64,000 nt of DNA, taken from contig OY821518.1 of the NCBI GenBank assembly GCA_963682025.1, forward strand, positions 229,853,848-229,917,847, in the 5' to 3' direction. Shown here one piece after another: positions 1-10,795 of this stretch. The notes under the pieces are model-generated. The model made no database searches. It saw nothing but the letters and a program-made list of their open reading frames with translations, and was not told the origin of the DNA. The position numbers were made by a program, and so were the translations under genes. Each line of letters opens with the position of its first letter. Position 1 is the first letter of the stretch. The stretch is from Cordilura impudica. Its lineage: Eukaryota > Arthropoda > Insecta > Diptera > Scathophagidae.

Positions 1-290
1 GCAATGTACACAGAGGAAAATATGCCACTGGTCTGGATGTTCCAAAATGATAATGATTCAAAACACACCACCAAAGTAGTAGCCGAATGGCTACAATCTA
101 ATGCAGTTAGTGTTTTGTAATGTCCAGATCTCAACCCCATAGAAAATCTATGGGAAATTGTAGATCGAAAAGTACGGACAAAAAATTACACAGACAAGAC
201 AGATCCAAGAGAGGCTATTAATTCAGAGTGGCAAAAAATTTCAATCGATATCATCAACAATTTTATTGGAAAGTTTTCAATTATTGTATA
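1..290 (+). pseudogene. Tc1 transposase C-terminus (Tc1-A copy 1)
   Basis: C-terminal part of a Tc1-type DDE transposase, cut by the window edge. Visible motifs are QNDNDSKHTTKVVAEWL, the block with the second catalytic Asp, and CPDLNPIENLWEIVDRKV, the block with the catalytic Glu. An in-frame stop at about 117-119 and loss of a few residues between the two blocks make it inactive. The same protein and the same 3' region recur at 20400-22345, which identifies the family. The element appears to end near 805 in a short terminus (CACTCACTG followed by TA) that matches the right end of the second copy. Family assignment is firm; the role is cut-and-paste transposition, now dead. Confidence 0.75.
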
Positions 291-320
291 GTAAAGTTTT
301 CCAATGTTTTTTCAACAGCA

Positions 321-606
321 CCTATATTATTAATAGGCAAGACGATGTTTTTAGTTGTTTTCCAGATTTACAAATTTTCATAGTCTGGAACATTTTTTTT
401 GGAGTTATGATTGTTTAAAATTGTTACTAACACATATATAAAATTATACAATGCTATGTGTGTGTTTATTAAATTTGTTATGTGTTTGTGTTAATATACT
501 GAGTTTGTTTTCTTCATTTAAAATTGTGAAGCATACCTTTAGGGTCTTTATTAAAATAAAATTTCCTAGAATTTGCACTCGAATTTCGAGCGCTGGAGTC
601 TGCTAT
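321..606 (+). mobile_element. Degenerate short Helitron (family C) inside Tc1-A copy 1
   Basis: A non-coding segment resembling the family C elements at 9399, 14889 and 52398. Shared marks are the start (TTAATAGGC), the middle (CTACTAACACATACATAAAA type) and the end (palindrome CTCGAATTTCGAG, then GCGCTGGAGTCTGCTA). It sits in the Tc1-A 3' region at a point where the copy at 21440 has no such sequence. The 5' TC and 3' CTAGT are eroded, so the limits are approximate. Confidence 0.5.
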
Positions 607-999
607 TATAAATTTATAATGTTAATTTTTCTTTTGGAAGTTCAGCTATCTCATGTTAATATTTTTTCTGTTTAAACATATAAAATACATAAATTTTTAA
701 ATTAATAAAAAAGTTTTTAATTGTATGATCCAATTTTTGGGTATTGACCGTTCAAATCGTCAAAAATATATTTTGTTAAAAGATTCCATTTAATTGGCAC
801 TCACTGTATATCTCAGTTTAAAAATAGATTCCATAGATTTATTATTTAATTACTTTTATATTCTTACTATAAGGAGTGAGATTGAAAAAATCTCAACACA
901 CGGTTTTCTCTTAAATTTTCTCGAAAGGATTATATTATTTTTTTTTTGGACTGAGTTATCTTTGAAAAATATATCAGTTATATTGTTTGATTTGATTAA

Positions 1000-1315
1000 A
1001 ATGAATGACGAAATAGAATCCGTGCTTAAATTATTAAATATTTTCAACAAAGTCCAAATTGGTCTTACACAAAGTTGGCCAAAGAATCAATTGTCTGATG
1101 TGAAACTGTTTTCAATGTTATTAGAAAGTATCAGATGAATTTGGCCATTGATAGGAAACCTGGTTCGATAAGAAAGAAAGGTCCGATGATAAAGTCCAAA
1201 AAGTTTCAGACAGAAATGCTGTATAAAATTCTGAGGCCAAAAACAGAGCACGGAAATTGAAGTCATGTTTGATAAAAAAAAAAATACTTCTGCTTCTTAA
1301 TGGAAGACGAAACGA

Positions 1316-1320
<5 letters not shown>
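1000..1320 (+). pseudogene. Tc1/mariner (about DD37E) transposase, N-terminal half
   Basis: Broken frames read as a helix-turn-helix region (VFNVIRKYQMNLAIDRKPGS, then RKKGPM) and, just before the interruption, MEDETNV, the block with the first catalytic Asp. Translation is split by frameshifts and stops. The reading continues after the RTE-like insertion at 4769 with VADFSQFPGQNL, so both halves belong to one element. The 5-bp repeat ATGTA at 1316-1320 and 4769-4773 marks the insertion point. This family is distinct from Tc1-A. The outer ends were not found; the element probably begins soon after 805. Confidence 0.65.

Positions 1321-1376
<56 letters not shown>
1317..1376. repeat. (TA)n microsatellite at the 3' end of the RTE-like LINE
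   Basis: About 60 bp of pure TA. It lies directly at the 3' end of the minus-strand LINE, after AATAAA-type signals near 1385-1395. RTE-type LINEs commonly end in short tandem repeats rather than poly(A), so it is probably part of the element. Confidence 0.85.
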
Positions 1377-1377
<1 letters not shown>

Positions 1378-4300
1378 GTCCTTTATTTATTTAAATATGT
1401 ACAGTGCATATTCCTTGATATAACAAGTATATACTTAAATATAATGTTCACGAAGAACATAGGGCGTTAATGAATTCTCTCCAACTATTTCTGTCTTTTG
1501 CAAGTAGTTTAATTTGATTCCATGTTGAATGAGCTGATTCGAGTTCTTTTCTTGTGCATCGTATCCATGTGTTGCGAGGTCGTCTTTGTCGACGTTGACC
1601 TTGAGGATTCCAATCAAGAGCTTCTCTAGCAATATCGTTCTGTGGTCTTCTGAGAATATGACCGATCCAAGTCCATTTTCGTCTTCGTATATCGAGTTCG
1701 ATAGGACAGCAATCTGCCTGCTGCCAAAGATCTTCATTTGATATCCAATTTGGCCAGAAGATGTTTAATATTTGCCTTAGACATCGATTTATAAATGTTT
1801 GGATCTTCCTTAGTGTGAGCTTCGTGTAGCTCCAAGTAGTACATCCGTACAGTAAAACTGATTTTACGCTGCAGTTGAATATTCGTAATTTAGTCTTTTT
1901 AGAAATGTTCCTAGCGCGCCAGACTTTATGTAGCTTGAGGAAGGCGGTACGTGCTTTATTAATACGATCATAAATGTCAGATTCCGATCCACCATTTTTG
2001 GTTATTTTACAACCGAGGTAGTTAAAATTTTCCAAATCTTCGATCACATTGCCAACTACTGTTAATGGAGTTGTTACGTGAGTACCAATGCGCATAAGTT
2101 TAGTCTTCTTGAAGTTTATTCTCAATCCAACTTTTTTAGCGTTTTTGGAAAGTCTTCTTATCTTTTCTTCAATATCCGCAAAGCGATGAGCCATTAAACA
2201 TATGTCATCTGCATAGTCTATATCATTCAGGAATTCTGTCATGTTCCATTGAATGCCCATCGGGGCCTCCCTATTGGTTTCTTCCATTACACAATCTAAT
2301 AGTAAAAGAAATAATGTGTGGGATAGGACACAACCTTGCCTTACACCAGTAAGAGTTAAAAAAGGTTGGCTTTCCTTTCCGTTAAAACGGACCTTACTTG
2401 ATGCATCTTTGTAGAGTTCACATATTAAGGTGACAATTTTTTCTGGAATACCTTTGTTTATTAGGCAGACCACATAGATGTAGAAGATATCGTGTCAAAA
2501 GCACGTTCAAATTCAACAAAAAGCAAGTACAGATGCGTGTTGTATTCTGCGGATTGTTCTGTTACTATGCGCAACGTGCTTACATGATCGACACAAGATC
2601 GTCCAGGCCTAAAACCAGATTGTTCTCTTCGCAAAATTTGTTCGACTACTGGCGAGATACGTTGTAGTATTAAAGTGGACAGTACTTTACCAATTGCGTT
2701 TAGGACAGTAATGCCACGCCAGTTTTTGCAATGCGTTAAATCTCCTTTTTTGGGAATTGTAACGACTACTCCCTCTTTCCAATCTGCGGGAATTTTGTTG
2801 CTAAGCCACGCATTTCTGACGAGTGGAGTGAGAAAATCTGCTAGTTTGTCAGCACCATATTTTAACAGTTCTGCAGGGATGTTGTCGGGGCCGGGTGATT
2901 TGGAATTTTTCATCTTATTTAATGCAGTTACAACTTCCGTAAGGGATGGCGGATCTGTTGAGATATCCCTTCTCGGATTACGCCTTGTAGAACTTGTTGC
3001 AATTTCGGTCTGGTTTTCGGGCAAAGACTGCGTTAAGAAAAATTCACGCCAACGTTCGAGCTGATCGTCAATTGTGGTTAAGTCTGAACCATCGTTAGCT
3101 TTCAGCGTAGCCGTGCTTCTGATGTTGTTACCGCTCATTTGTTTAATAGCAGAGTAAACACCACGGAGGTTTCCCGTGTTAGCGGCCTTTTCCGTCTGAT
3201 CCGCAATGTCGTTAAAATATTTTTCGCGGTCCGTACGAACCATATAATTTACTTTGCGTGCGGATTGTCGGTATTCTAACTTTGCCTGTAATTTTAGTGT
3301 TGGTGTTTTGGCGCGGATACGAAAGTTTTGAAGATGTTTCCTGTTTTCTATCTCATCCAAGGTTTCAGGGCTTATCCATGGCTTAATTTTTACCTGCTTT
3401 AGGCCCAAAGCCGACTTTGTCGAATCTTTGCAGGCCTTCGCTACGTCCGACCATGAATATTGTTCATTTCGTGCTAAATTTGATCTAAGCGTTTGATTAT
3501 AGACAACTGAAGCGGAGGGGTCTTGAAGACGCGCTGTATTATACCTTTCGGCTTTTCTACCAGTGCCATTTACAGCCGCGGGTCGTAGCCGGAGTGTGGC
3601 AACGAGAAGTTGGTGGTCACTAGCTATATCAGCACCTAGTTTAGCTTTAACGTCAAGAAGTGATCCCAAAAATAGTTTGCTGACCATGATGTGATCAATT
3701 TGATTGAATGTTTGGCCAGTCGGCGATTCCCAAGTATATTTATGGATGTCCTTGTGAGGGAATTTAGTTCCACCGATAAAGAGACGGTGGCGAGCACAGG
3801 AATCTACAAGTCTGTCTCCGTTATTGTTTCTAGATGAACCTAGCCCATGCTTGACCATTACCGCCTGTAGGTTCTTGTTATCATTTCCTACTTTGGCATT
3901 AAAATCACCAAGAAATATTTTAATATCGCCAACTGGTAAAGAGTTTGTAACGGATTCGAGCTGACTATAAAACTCATCTTTAAAGCTATCCTCATCAGGC
4001 TCAGTTGGTGCGTAACATTGCACAATGGAGATTTTACGAGACTTAGAATTAAATCGTGCAGTGATTATACGCTCAGATACTGCCCTATATTCTATGAGTG
4101 CATCTCTGGCTTTTGGTGATAAAAGAATACCGACGCCGTTTTTCAAGTAAGTGGTATTGCCGGAGTAGACAAAGCGGTGACCGGATGGCAGTTGTGTAGA
4201 ACCACTGTTTAACCAACGAACTTCACTTAAGCCAAGAATGTCGAGACTGTAAGACACCATTTCTTTTCGAACTTGCTCGAGTCTAGAAATTTCAGAGAGT

Positions 4301-4768
4301 GTTCTCACGTTCCAGGTACCAATCATAAACCGTTTTTTGAAGCCAAAAGTCGTCATCGTTGGGGGATCATTGATTGAATTAATTAACGTTTCTGTAATCA
4401 TTTAGTTTAGGATTGATTGACTGATTGGGCCAATGCATCCGATCCTAGTGTTGGGGCTGCCAACAAACCTCTAGGCAGGTTTCCTGGTTGTAAAAACAGC
4501 CAGGATAAAGCTGAGTTTCAGTGACTTGTTATGCGGTTGTCACCTAATTACCTGAGACGCACCAAACTTTGCGTGCCATTCGGGTTACTCCAGCTGCAGC
4601 CTTCTCACATTAGCTGCCGACAAACGGGTGTTTGTACGACATTACCAGGGAATACTTGGTATAATACCGGATGTTGTGAGCTGCTAGGGAAATTCAACAA
4701 TGGAATCGTTTCTTGCTATTCCCAAGTGAATAGCAGACAGAGAGCTTTCAGCCACTGCGAAAGACCCC
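1321..4768 (-). mobile_element. RTE-like non-LTR retrotransposon, nearly full length
   Basis: A 3.45-kb LINE on the minus strand: 5' UTR about 4402-4768, a single long APE-endonuclease/RT reading frame, a short 3' UTR and a (TA)n tail. Base composition is clearly more GC-rich than the flanks. It is inserted in a Tc1-like transposase gene. The flanking 5-bp duplication ATGTA (1316-1320, 4769-4773) restores the transposase frame when one copy is removed. One endonuclease-RT frame with no separate gag-like ORF fits the RTE clade; a related APE-type clade is possible. Confidence 0.8.
1448..4401 (-). pseudogene. RTE-like APE endonuclease / reverse transcriptase
   Basis: Encodes the replication protein of the LINE: an apurinic-type endonuclease that nicks target DNA and a reverse transcriptase that primes from the nick. 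The N-terminal frame (2461-4401) shows endonuclease motifs GTWNVRTL, GLSEVRW, GDFNAKVG, IDHIMVS and SDHQLLVA in roughly residues 28-270. RT motifs follow: KSPGPDNIPAELL, IPKKGD with NWRGITVLN, SGFRPGRSCVDH and FERAFD. A second frame (1448-2473) carries GVRQGCVLS and the catalytic YADDICLM. The two frames meet at about 2465 and would be one ORF of roughly 985 codons but for a single missing base there. The start chosen is the ATG at 4401. Few other lesions are visible, so this looks recently inactivated. Confidence 0.85.
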
Positions 4769-5260
4769 ATGTAGTGGCAGATTTTTCACAGTTTCCGGGT
4801 CAGAATTTGTGTATTGCTACTGCTCGGGGAAATGTTAAAGATAAGTTTAGGACCCAAAAGCGAACGATATTTCGAAAAAAGAACTTGGTATGGTAAGCAA
4901 TATGCAATTGCGCAAAAGAAGCATGTCATTTGTTAATCGGGCCTTACAAATACCGAATTTTATATTAAGCAGTATTTGCAAAGCCTTTCATAAGCCAACA
5001 CAATATGTTCACATATTTTTTGCCCGATTTGGTATCCTATCACTACGGTAAGAAAGCTCTTGAATAGTACAATAACAATAACGTGGTTTTGTACCAAGGG
5101 AGACGAATGCTCTAAAGTGTCCGGAGCTTAGGCCAGTGGAGCGATATTGGCCTCTTGTGAAAAGGGAGTTGAAGAACATAAAAAGTTGTCCCAATATGTG
5201 AAAGATATTAAACGAAGATGGGCAACGTGTTCCAAAAAAGTGGCAGAAACCACAAAAAAA
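4769..5260 (+). pseudogene. Tc1/mariner (about DD37E) transposase, C-terminal half
   Basis: Continuation of the transposase interrupted at 1320. It reads VADFSQFPGQNLCIATARGN, KRTIFRKKNLVW, then PDLVSYHYGKKALE (second catalytic Asp) and CPELRPVERYWPLVKRELK (catalytic Glu), in several frames. The Asp-Glu spacing is about 37-38 residues allowing for an indel, close to the DD37E group known from insects. Frameshifts and stops make it inactive. The right end of the element was not identified; decayed AT-rich sequence follows. Confidence 0.65.
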
Positions 5261-5299
5261 TTATTTAATTTCAATTTTATAAAAAGAAAATAAAATCTG

Positions 5300-6990
5300 T
5301 AAGTTCAAAGATTTCCTTATTTTTACAATTTATATATTTTAATACATTTTCGAGCTCACTTCTAACATTTAAGTAGAATAATAACCCTGTCGAAAAGATG
5401 AGTTCGAAATAAATAAAAAACCGGTTAAGGCAGTTAAAACGTTTAACTTTACTCAAGGATTATATATCTTGTCAAAATATTGTTTTTCATTTGAGTGCAC
5501 GAGTAGTAATTGATATTTTATTTACAGCCCACATATTTATGACTTAAAATCTAACAAATTTAAAACAAAATCTACTGAACAGCTAAGAATCATACCAATG
5601 TTGAACGACTGAATTAAATAAATAAAATTAAAAATCAATCTTTGGTCTCGTTTTGTTTACCACACAAAATATAATGGCAGTCATGACCTGCAGCAATAAA
5701 CAAGTTGGAATGCATTGCAAACGATTATTTTAATTAGAATAGAGAATATTACTTATGTATCTCCAGAGCTGGCAGATTAGCAGATTTTTACTTACGAACT
5801 CGATTAATGTAAATATTAAAACCGAGGCGCTAGTTATAAAAACCAAATAAAAAAGTTGCGCCAGTCCAAATAAAAAAAGTGTATTCTTCATATTTTTTAC
5901 TACCAATTTCAATGGAAGTAAATCTTTTGGTCATGCGGTGACAGTGATGTGACCCTTATAGAAATGTTTTGCGGGTTTGTTTAAAATTTTATGAATTTTT
6001 TTGTAAAATTTTCCAACAACAAGGCAGCTTGCTTTGTATGAGGTACTTGTAAAATAGCAGTTCAAGGAAAAATTCTCAAGATGATCAATAAACAAACAAC
6101 CTAATTTATTAGAATTCAAAAAGAACGAACAATTCAACTTGTGTATGCTAACAAATGAAAATCGAAACAACACTAGAACTATCTTTAATATTCTATACGA
6201 GAATAATTGCAGATCTATTAGACGTTTCAATTGTTTTGCGTTTGTGTAAATCAATAAAAATATAATACAAAACTATCTTGCAAATTGAATTGTGCTTGTT
6301 GTTGGGTGCAAAAACAAACGAAAAAAAACTTTGTCGGTCGTTGTAAAATAGAATGAACGAAGAAATGAAACAAAAACAATGTTTGATCATATGTTAAAAT
6401 TAAATAAAGCTACAACTGTAGGCATATCGGCAATGAATGCATTCTTTTCTCAACGTTTATTTATTTATAATAAACAAAACTCGTATATACGCTATCCCGT
6501 AATGTGACATTCTAGTTTAATAAAAGTTTAGTTTTTAAAAATTAAATTTCTTTCAATGAAGATTAAAATGAATGAATTTTTATTTCATAGTTCATTTAAT
6601 TTATTCTAATATTCATCTTAGGTGTTTTGAAGCTGTAACACTTTTATTTTCTTTTATTATTCCTTTTTTATTATTTTTTTCAACTATCAAAAGTAGGGTT
6701 GATTTTTTTATATGAAAACTTTGGATGCCAAACGGAAATCCCGAAGTCCTGAGATTTTTCAAATCCCAAAACAAAGGGTTTTTTTTTATCAAGATTTCTA
6801 GATCTCGGAAAATAAAATTAAAATAATTTTTATTTTATTAACTTCTTTTTAAAATTTTGTCTGACAAAAGTAGCAGTTATTCCAAATATAATATTATACA
6901 AGGTAAAATAAGATTAACTGGGGTTAGCGATATCCTAACACATAAAGATTTTATATCTAAGTGTATAACAATCATCAAGTAGAAAGCAAT
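5300..6990. other. AT-rich sequence without recognisable features
   Basis: About 1.7 kb of AT-rich DNA. Short open frames on both strands look random, with low-complexity hydrophobic or Lys/Asn-rich products. No transposon ends, tandem arrays or RNA genes were seen. Confidence 0.6.
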
Positions 6991-6994
6991 CAGT

Positions 6995-8300
6995 TAAACA
7001 TGTAAGAAAATTATAGTCGGTCTAGATTGTGGAAGCATATTCCAAAGACGTATAGCGTTGACGTAGAAATGCCATTCAGATACCAAATAACGATGACGAG
7101 GTAGAATTAATTTTTTTCCTTGGTTTGATCTGGCGAACCGGAGATTTTCATACAGGTAACGTGGTTTTGCGGTGAAAATTACTTTATGATGAAACAAAAG
7201 AACTCTAATTTTCATCAGATTTTCAAATGATACGTCGAAAAGCTTATTCGTGAAGGAAGAAGTTCCGACAGACCTTCTTAGTCTAAAAACATATCTAATT
7301 ATGCTGTTATATAAAACATTAAGTTTGCCTTTACTAAATGAATCACAGCTTGCAAAAAGTTCACACCCGTATAAAATACCGGGAATTAAATACCTTTTGG
7401 CTAGAAGTATTCTTATATTTAAGGGAGTGAAAGATTGAGTGTGTCATAGAGTTCTGAGCTTCATGTAAGTTTGAACAACAGTCGTATTTATGTGGTTCCA
7501 CCAAGTTAGAGTGTTATTTAAAGTTACTCCAAGATTTTTTGTTTTTGTAACAAAGTCAATTCTATCTATCTCTGCATTTCGTTTGCCTATTAACAGACAT
7601 TTTGACTTGCTAGGATTAATGCATAAACCATTTGCTGACTCCCATCTGTACAATTGACTAAGGTCATAGTTAATTTTGTCTATATTTTCCTCTATTGACT
7701 CGATTGGGGTGCTCAGAAAGAGTTGTACATCGTCAGCGTACAGGGACTAGGTCGAAGAATGGACCGACTCTGACCTTATTTGTTAAAGTCACTTATTTTT
7801 TGCAAAAATATATCCAAATCAAATTTGAAAAAAATCTGTGTAATGTTTATATTTTTAATAGATTTAAAAGAAAATCGGGAAGCAACTAATATAGGGGCTA
7901 TGAGTAAAAATTGTCTTATAGAGATTATTTTTGGAATAAGGATAAATGGGTGTAATAAACGCATACAAACCAAATTTGATCGAAATCTATATAATTTGGA
8001 TTTTACGGCAATTTAATTCTATGAGGATTTGGTCTGAACATGAACCAATTTTCACCAATTTCAATAGCGTTCGTCTTATTGCCGACAAAAGCATCTATGC
8101 CAAATTTCATCAAAAGATATATATTTCTGGGACTTGTAGTTTGATTGCAAAGTTACATGGACACATAGATCGACAGACAGACCGACTTCGCTAACTCGAC
8201 TCTCAGTGATTCTAATTCGATCGGTATACTAAAAGATGGGTCCAGGTTAAATGCTTTTGTGGTAGTTGCAAACACCACCACATTAAACTTGAAAGATAAT
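6995..8300 (-). mobile_element. HINE family A copy A1, split by a LINE fragment
   Basis: The minus-strand 3' terminus of family A (TCTAGACCGACTATAATTTT, then CTTAC) is at about 6995-7016. The body resumes at about 7745 (TATGGGGACTA/GGACCGA-type sequence) and runs to about 8300, including a decayed GACAGACAGACCGAC tract at 8172. About 120 bp expected between these parts is missing and replaced by reverse-transcriptase sequence. Family A elements are DINE-1-like: non-coding, sub-terminal inverted repeats, a (GTCY)n core, a 3' hairpin and the terminus CTTACTTGT. Confidence 0.65.
7017..7744 (-). pseudogene. Jockey/CR1-like LINE reverse transcriptase fragment
   Basis: Read on the minus strand from 7744 downward: LYADDVQLFLSTPIESIEEN (RT catalytic box), then ANGLCINPSKSKCLLIGKRN, KTKNLGVTLNNTLTWWNHIN, and after frame breaks LYENLRFARSNQGKKL and AIRLWNMLPQS. 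This is the C-terminal part of a LINE RT of the same broad family as the copy at 43590-52250. It lacks 5' regions, the 3' UTR and a tail, and abuts HINE-A sequence on both sides without an obvious target duplication. That is unusual for a LINE insertion and suggests capture or rearrangement inside the HINE. Confidence 0.75.
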
Positions 8301-8678
8301 ATGATATTGCTATTTCCCCCAATAGTCACAGGGTCTGCAGAGTATATCGAATGATTAACGGTCCTGTACTGCACTATTGTTGGATCGATGTTTATGTAAC
8401 CTCGCCACAAATCAGAATGCCTCTCGAACCCGATTAAAACAACATTTTATATTATTGACAATTAAATCAATGCATTCCAACATTGATATACCGATATATC
8501 CTTCCTGTATATAACCTTTATACGAGTATATAACGAAAGCAAAAGAAAAACTCCTTGAAGTCACAAGTCGCATGAAAAAGTTACAGGCACCTGAAATTAA
8601 TATATGAGAGGTAGTTAAAGTTGAAATATTGAACCGATCCGAATCATCTTCCTCTAATAATGACTGAAGTTTATTTAA

Positions 8679-9171
8679 GGTGCTATTACACGAAGTGTTT
8701 TTTACATATGTACTGTCACTTTTTTTATCCATATGAAATTCCTCATGTCTGTCAAAATTGTCTTTTACATACGATTCATAATTTTTGCTATCACACGTGC
8801 ATATGTATTTCCGTATGACATAACCTCTAAATGTAAACAACAGCTGATTTAATTTGTGAATTTACAAAAATTTATTGTTAAAAAAAAAGTTATATATTTT
8901 TAATTGTTAATTAATACTACACAATTTATTTTTCTTTCAATATTAATCTTTAAAATTTACTCTGTTTTTCTTTCGCCACAAGCAGTGTTGTATTTTCATA
9001 TGTTTGTCATGCAAAAATAGAACCTGCTCTAATTGAAAAATGTACATGTGACTTTCCTCATGTATTGTACATAAACAATGTTTCATATCTATGACACGAC
9101 GTGTACAACTTTTGTTGTGGGAAAATTTGACAGTACATATGTATGTAAAAAACACATCATGTAATAGCACC
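8679..9171. mobile_element. MITE-like element with about 42-bp terminal inverted repeats
   Basis: The ends are inverted copies beginning GGTGCTATTACAC and continuing through a GTGTTTTTTACATA block to GTACTGTCA. The left is preceded by TTAA (8675-8678) and the right followed by TTTA (9172-9175), which could be a decayed TTAA duplication. No transposase is encoded; minus-strand frames across it look incidental. Probably non-autonomous, superfamily uncertain (piggyBac-like if the TTAA reading is right). Confidence 0.6.
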
Positions 9172-9352
9172 TTTAGATATATTACAATGACTAAAACCAA
9201 AGCGATGATGTCTAAGTTTACAAAAGGAAAATAAAGCAGTAGGTGGATATTAAAAAATATAAAATTAAAAATTAAAGTTTTTAAAACAATTAAAAGAATG
9301 AGAAAAATATGATCGATCATCCAAATTTTATGTGGAAGAAGCAATCACTGGT

Positions 9353-9398
9353 TACAAACATCAGCACAAACTCATTATACCTTGACCGCAGAGTGGTG
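9353..9398 (-). mobile_element. HINE family A 5'-end fragment
   Basis: Short remnant of the family A 5' end (minus orientation): GTTACAAACATCAGCACAAA and the decayed sub-terminal repeat GCAGAGTGGTG. Its last bases resume at 9776 (TAGAGTATAAAT) after the Helitron-C insertion. Confidence 0.5.
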
Positions 9399-9775
9399 TC
9401 TATAATATAAATAGGCTGGACGATTTCTTGTGACCGATGTTTTGTTCTATCGTTTTATCCCGATTTTGACCAAACGTATATTATTTGAAAGGTATTTATT
9501 TTTAGCCGTTTTGCAGATTTACAGATTTTTCAATTTTTTCCTTTACAGATTTTTGAATTTTTTTTCCTTATTTTGAGTAAATTGCATTTAAATTTGCTAC
9601 TAACACATACATAAAATTATACATATGCTATATGTGTTTTATTAAATCTGTTAATGTGTTTGTTAATGAGTTTGTTATCTTCATTCACAATAATAATGAA
9701 CCATAAATGTATTGGTTTCTGAATTGGCTAAGTTGAAAAACCAAGCTGCCTAGAAATTGCACTGGAATCTGCTAG
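9399..9775 (+). mobile_element. Short non-autonomous Helitron (family C copy C1)
   Basis: A 377-bp non-coding element starting TCTATAATATAAATAGGC and ending GGAATCTGCTAG before a host T. This gives the canonical Helitron signature (5' TC, 3' CTRR-T, no target duplication); the host A has mutated to G. The 3' palindrome seen in other copies is shortened here. It lies inside a HINE-A remnant at the same position used by copy C2. Confidence 0.7.
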
Positions 9776-10740
9776 TAGAGTATAAATACTTAACAAATTA
9801 TTTTTGTAAATGTTAATATCTGGATATTTTACTGATATATTGGAAAGCAAAACATGCCACAGCTTTTTGGTCGAGAATAATTTGATATTTTTTTTTAAAA
9901 TTACGCATAATTTTTAAGCAAAGTTTATCACTTGACTTTGGATATTCTCACGGCGGCTAAAAAGTATTCCCTTTGTGTCTCTTATGAAGAGTTTTTCTAC
10001 TCTTATAACAGAAAAATAATGTAATTTTTCAGATAGAAGTTAAAAATTTCTATAAAATTAGTAATCATTTCTTTTTGAAACAATAAATAAGATATTATAA
10101 TAAATATTGGTCAATAAAGAAAAGCAATTAACTTCAAATTTGAATGGTGGGTTGAAAAGCATGAAAAGTGAGGATTAATTCAGAGAAGACCTAATTTCAA
10201 AATATTGTTAATTTTTTTTAATGGATATTCATTAATGCATAAAAAACCACCATTAAAAAAAAAGTGGAAAAAAAATTTGTTTTAACCCGTTTGGAGCTTT
10301 TTTGTGTTTTGGAAAAAATGATCTTTTCTTACAATTTTCGCTGTAACTTTGGAATAAAAAGCGATAAATTAGTAAATGAAATTGCAAGTCAGAACTTAGT
10401 TAATGTGCTTTTAGAAAAAATAAAATTTTTTCTAAAAATAAAAAAGGAATAAATATTTAATATGTATTTATATTATAAAAATTGAATTTTAAAATCCGAT
10501 TTTATTTTCCAAATTCCACAATTCCACAAATTTAACTCAAAAAATTCACATTATAAAATAATATTATGTTTTTATTGATGAATAATTATAAGCACAAAAC
10601 AAGCAACCATTTCAGAAAAATTAAAAAAAAATTTTAAAAAAATTAATTCAATTAATATTGAATATATTGCTACATTTATAATTGAAAATTTTGTACGCAT
10701 TTATTGTTATTGTTTATTTTTTATTTTATATTGTTCTTAT
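9776..10740. other. AT-rich gap with one arm of an inverted repeat
   Basis: AT-rich sequence with no convincing gene. About 9807-9930 resembles 62140-62250 (TTAATATCTGGATATTTTAC type), so it may be an old dispersed repeat. The left 35-bp arm of the inverted repeat around the Transib remnant is at 10148-10182. Confidence 0.45.
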
Positions 10741-10750
10741 TTAAGAGAAA

Positions 10751-10752
10751 CT

Positions 10753-10786
<34 letters not shown>
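10751..10786. repeat. (TA)n microsatellite
   Basis: A run of about 17 TA units just downstream of the C-terminal end of the Transib transposase fragment. Confidence 0.8.
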
Positions 10787-10790
<4 letters not shown>

Positions 10791-10795
10791 TAAAA

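Noticed and set aside
2675..3064. Plus-strand frame opposite the RTE-like RT
   Set aside because: Antisense shadow of a well-supported minus-strand RT frame.
8412..9344. Two minus-strand frames of 142 and 133 codons
   Set aside because: They run across the terminal repeats of the MITE-like element, have biased composition and no recognisable domain.
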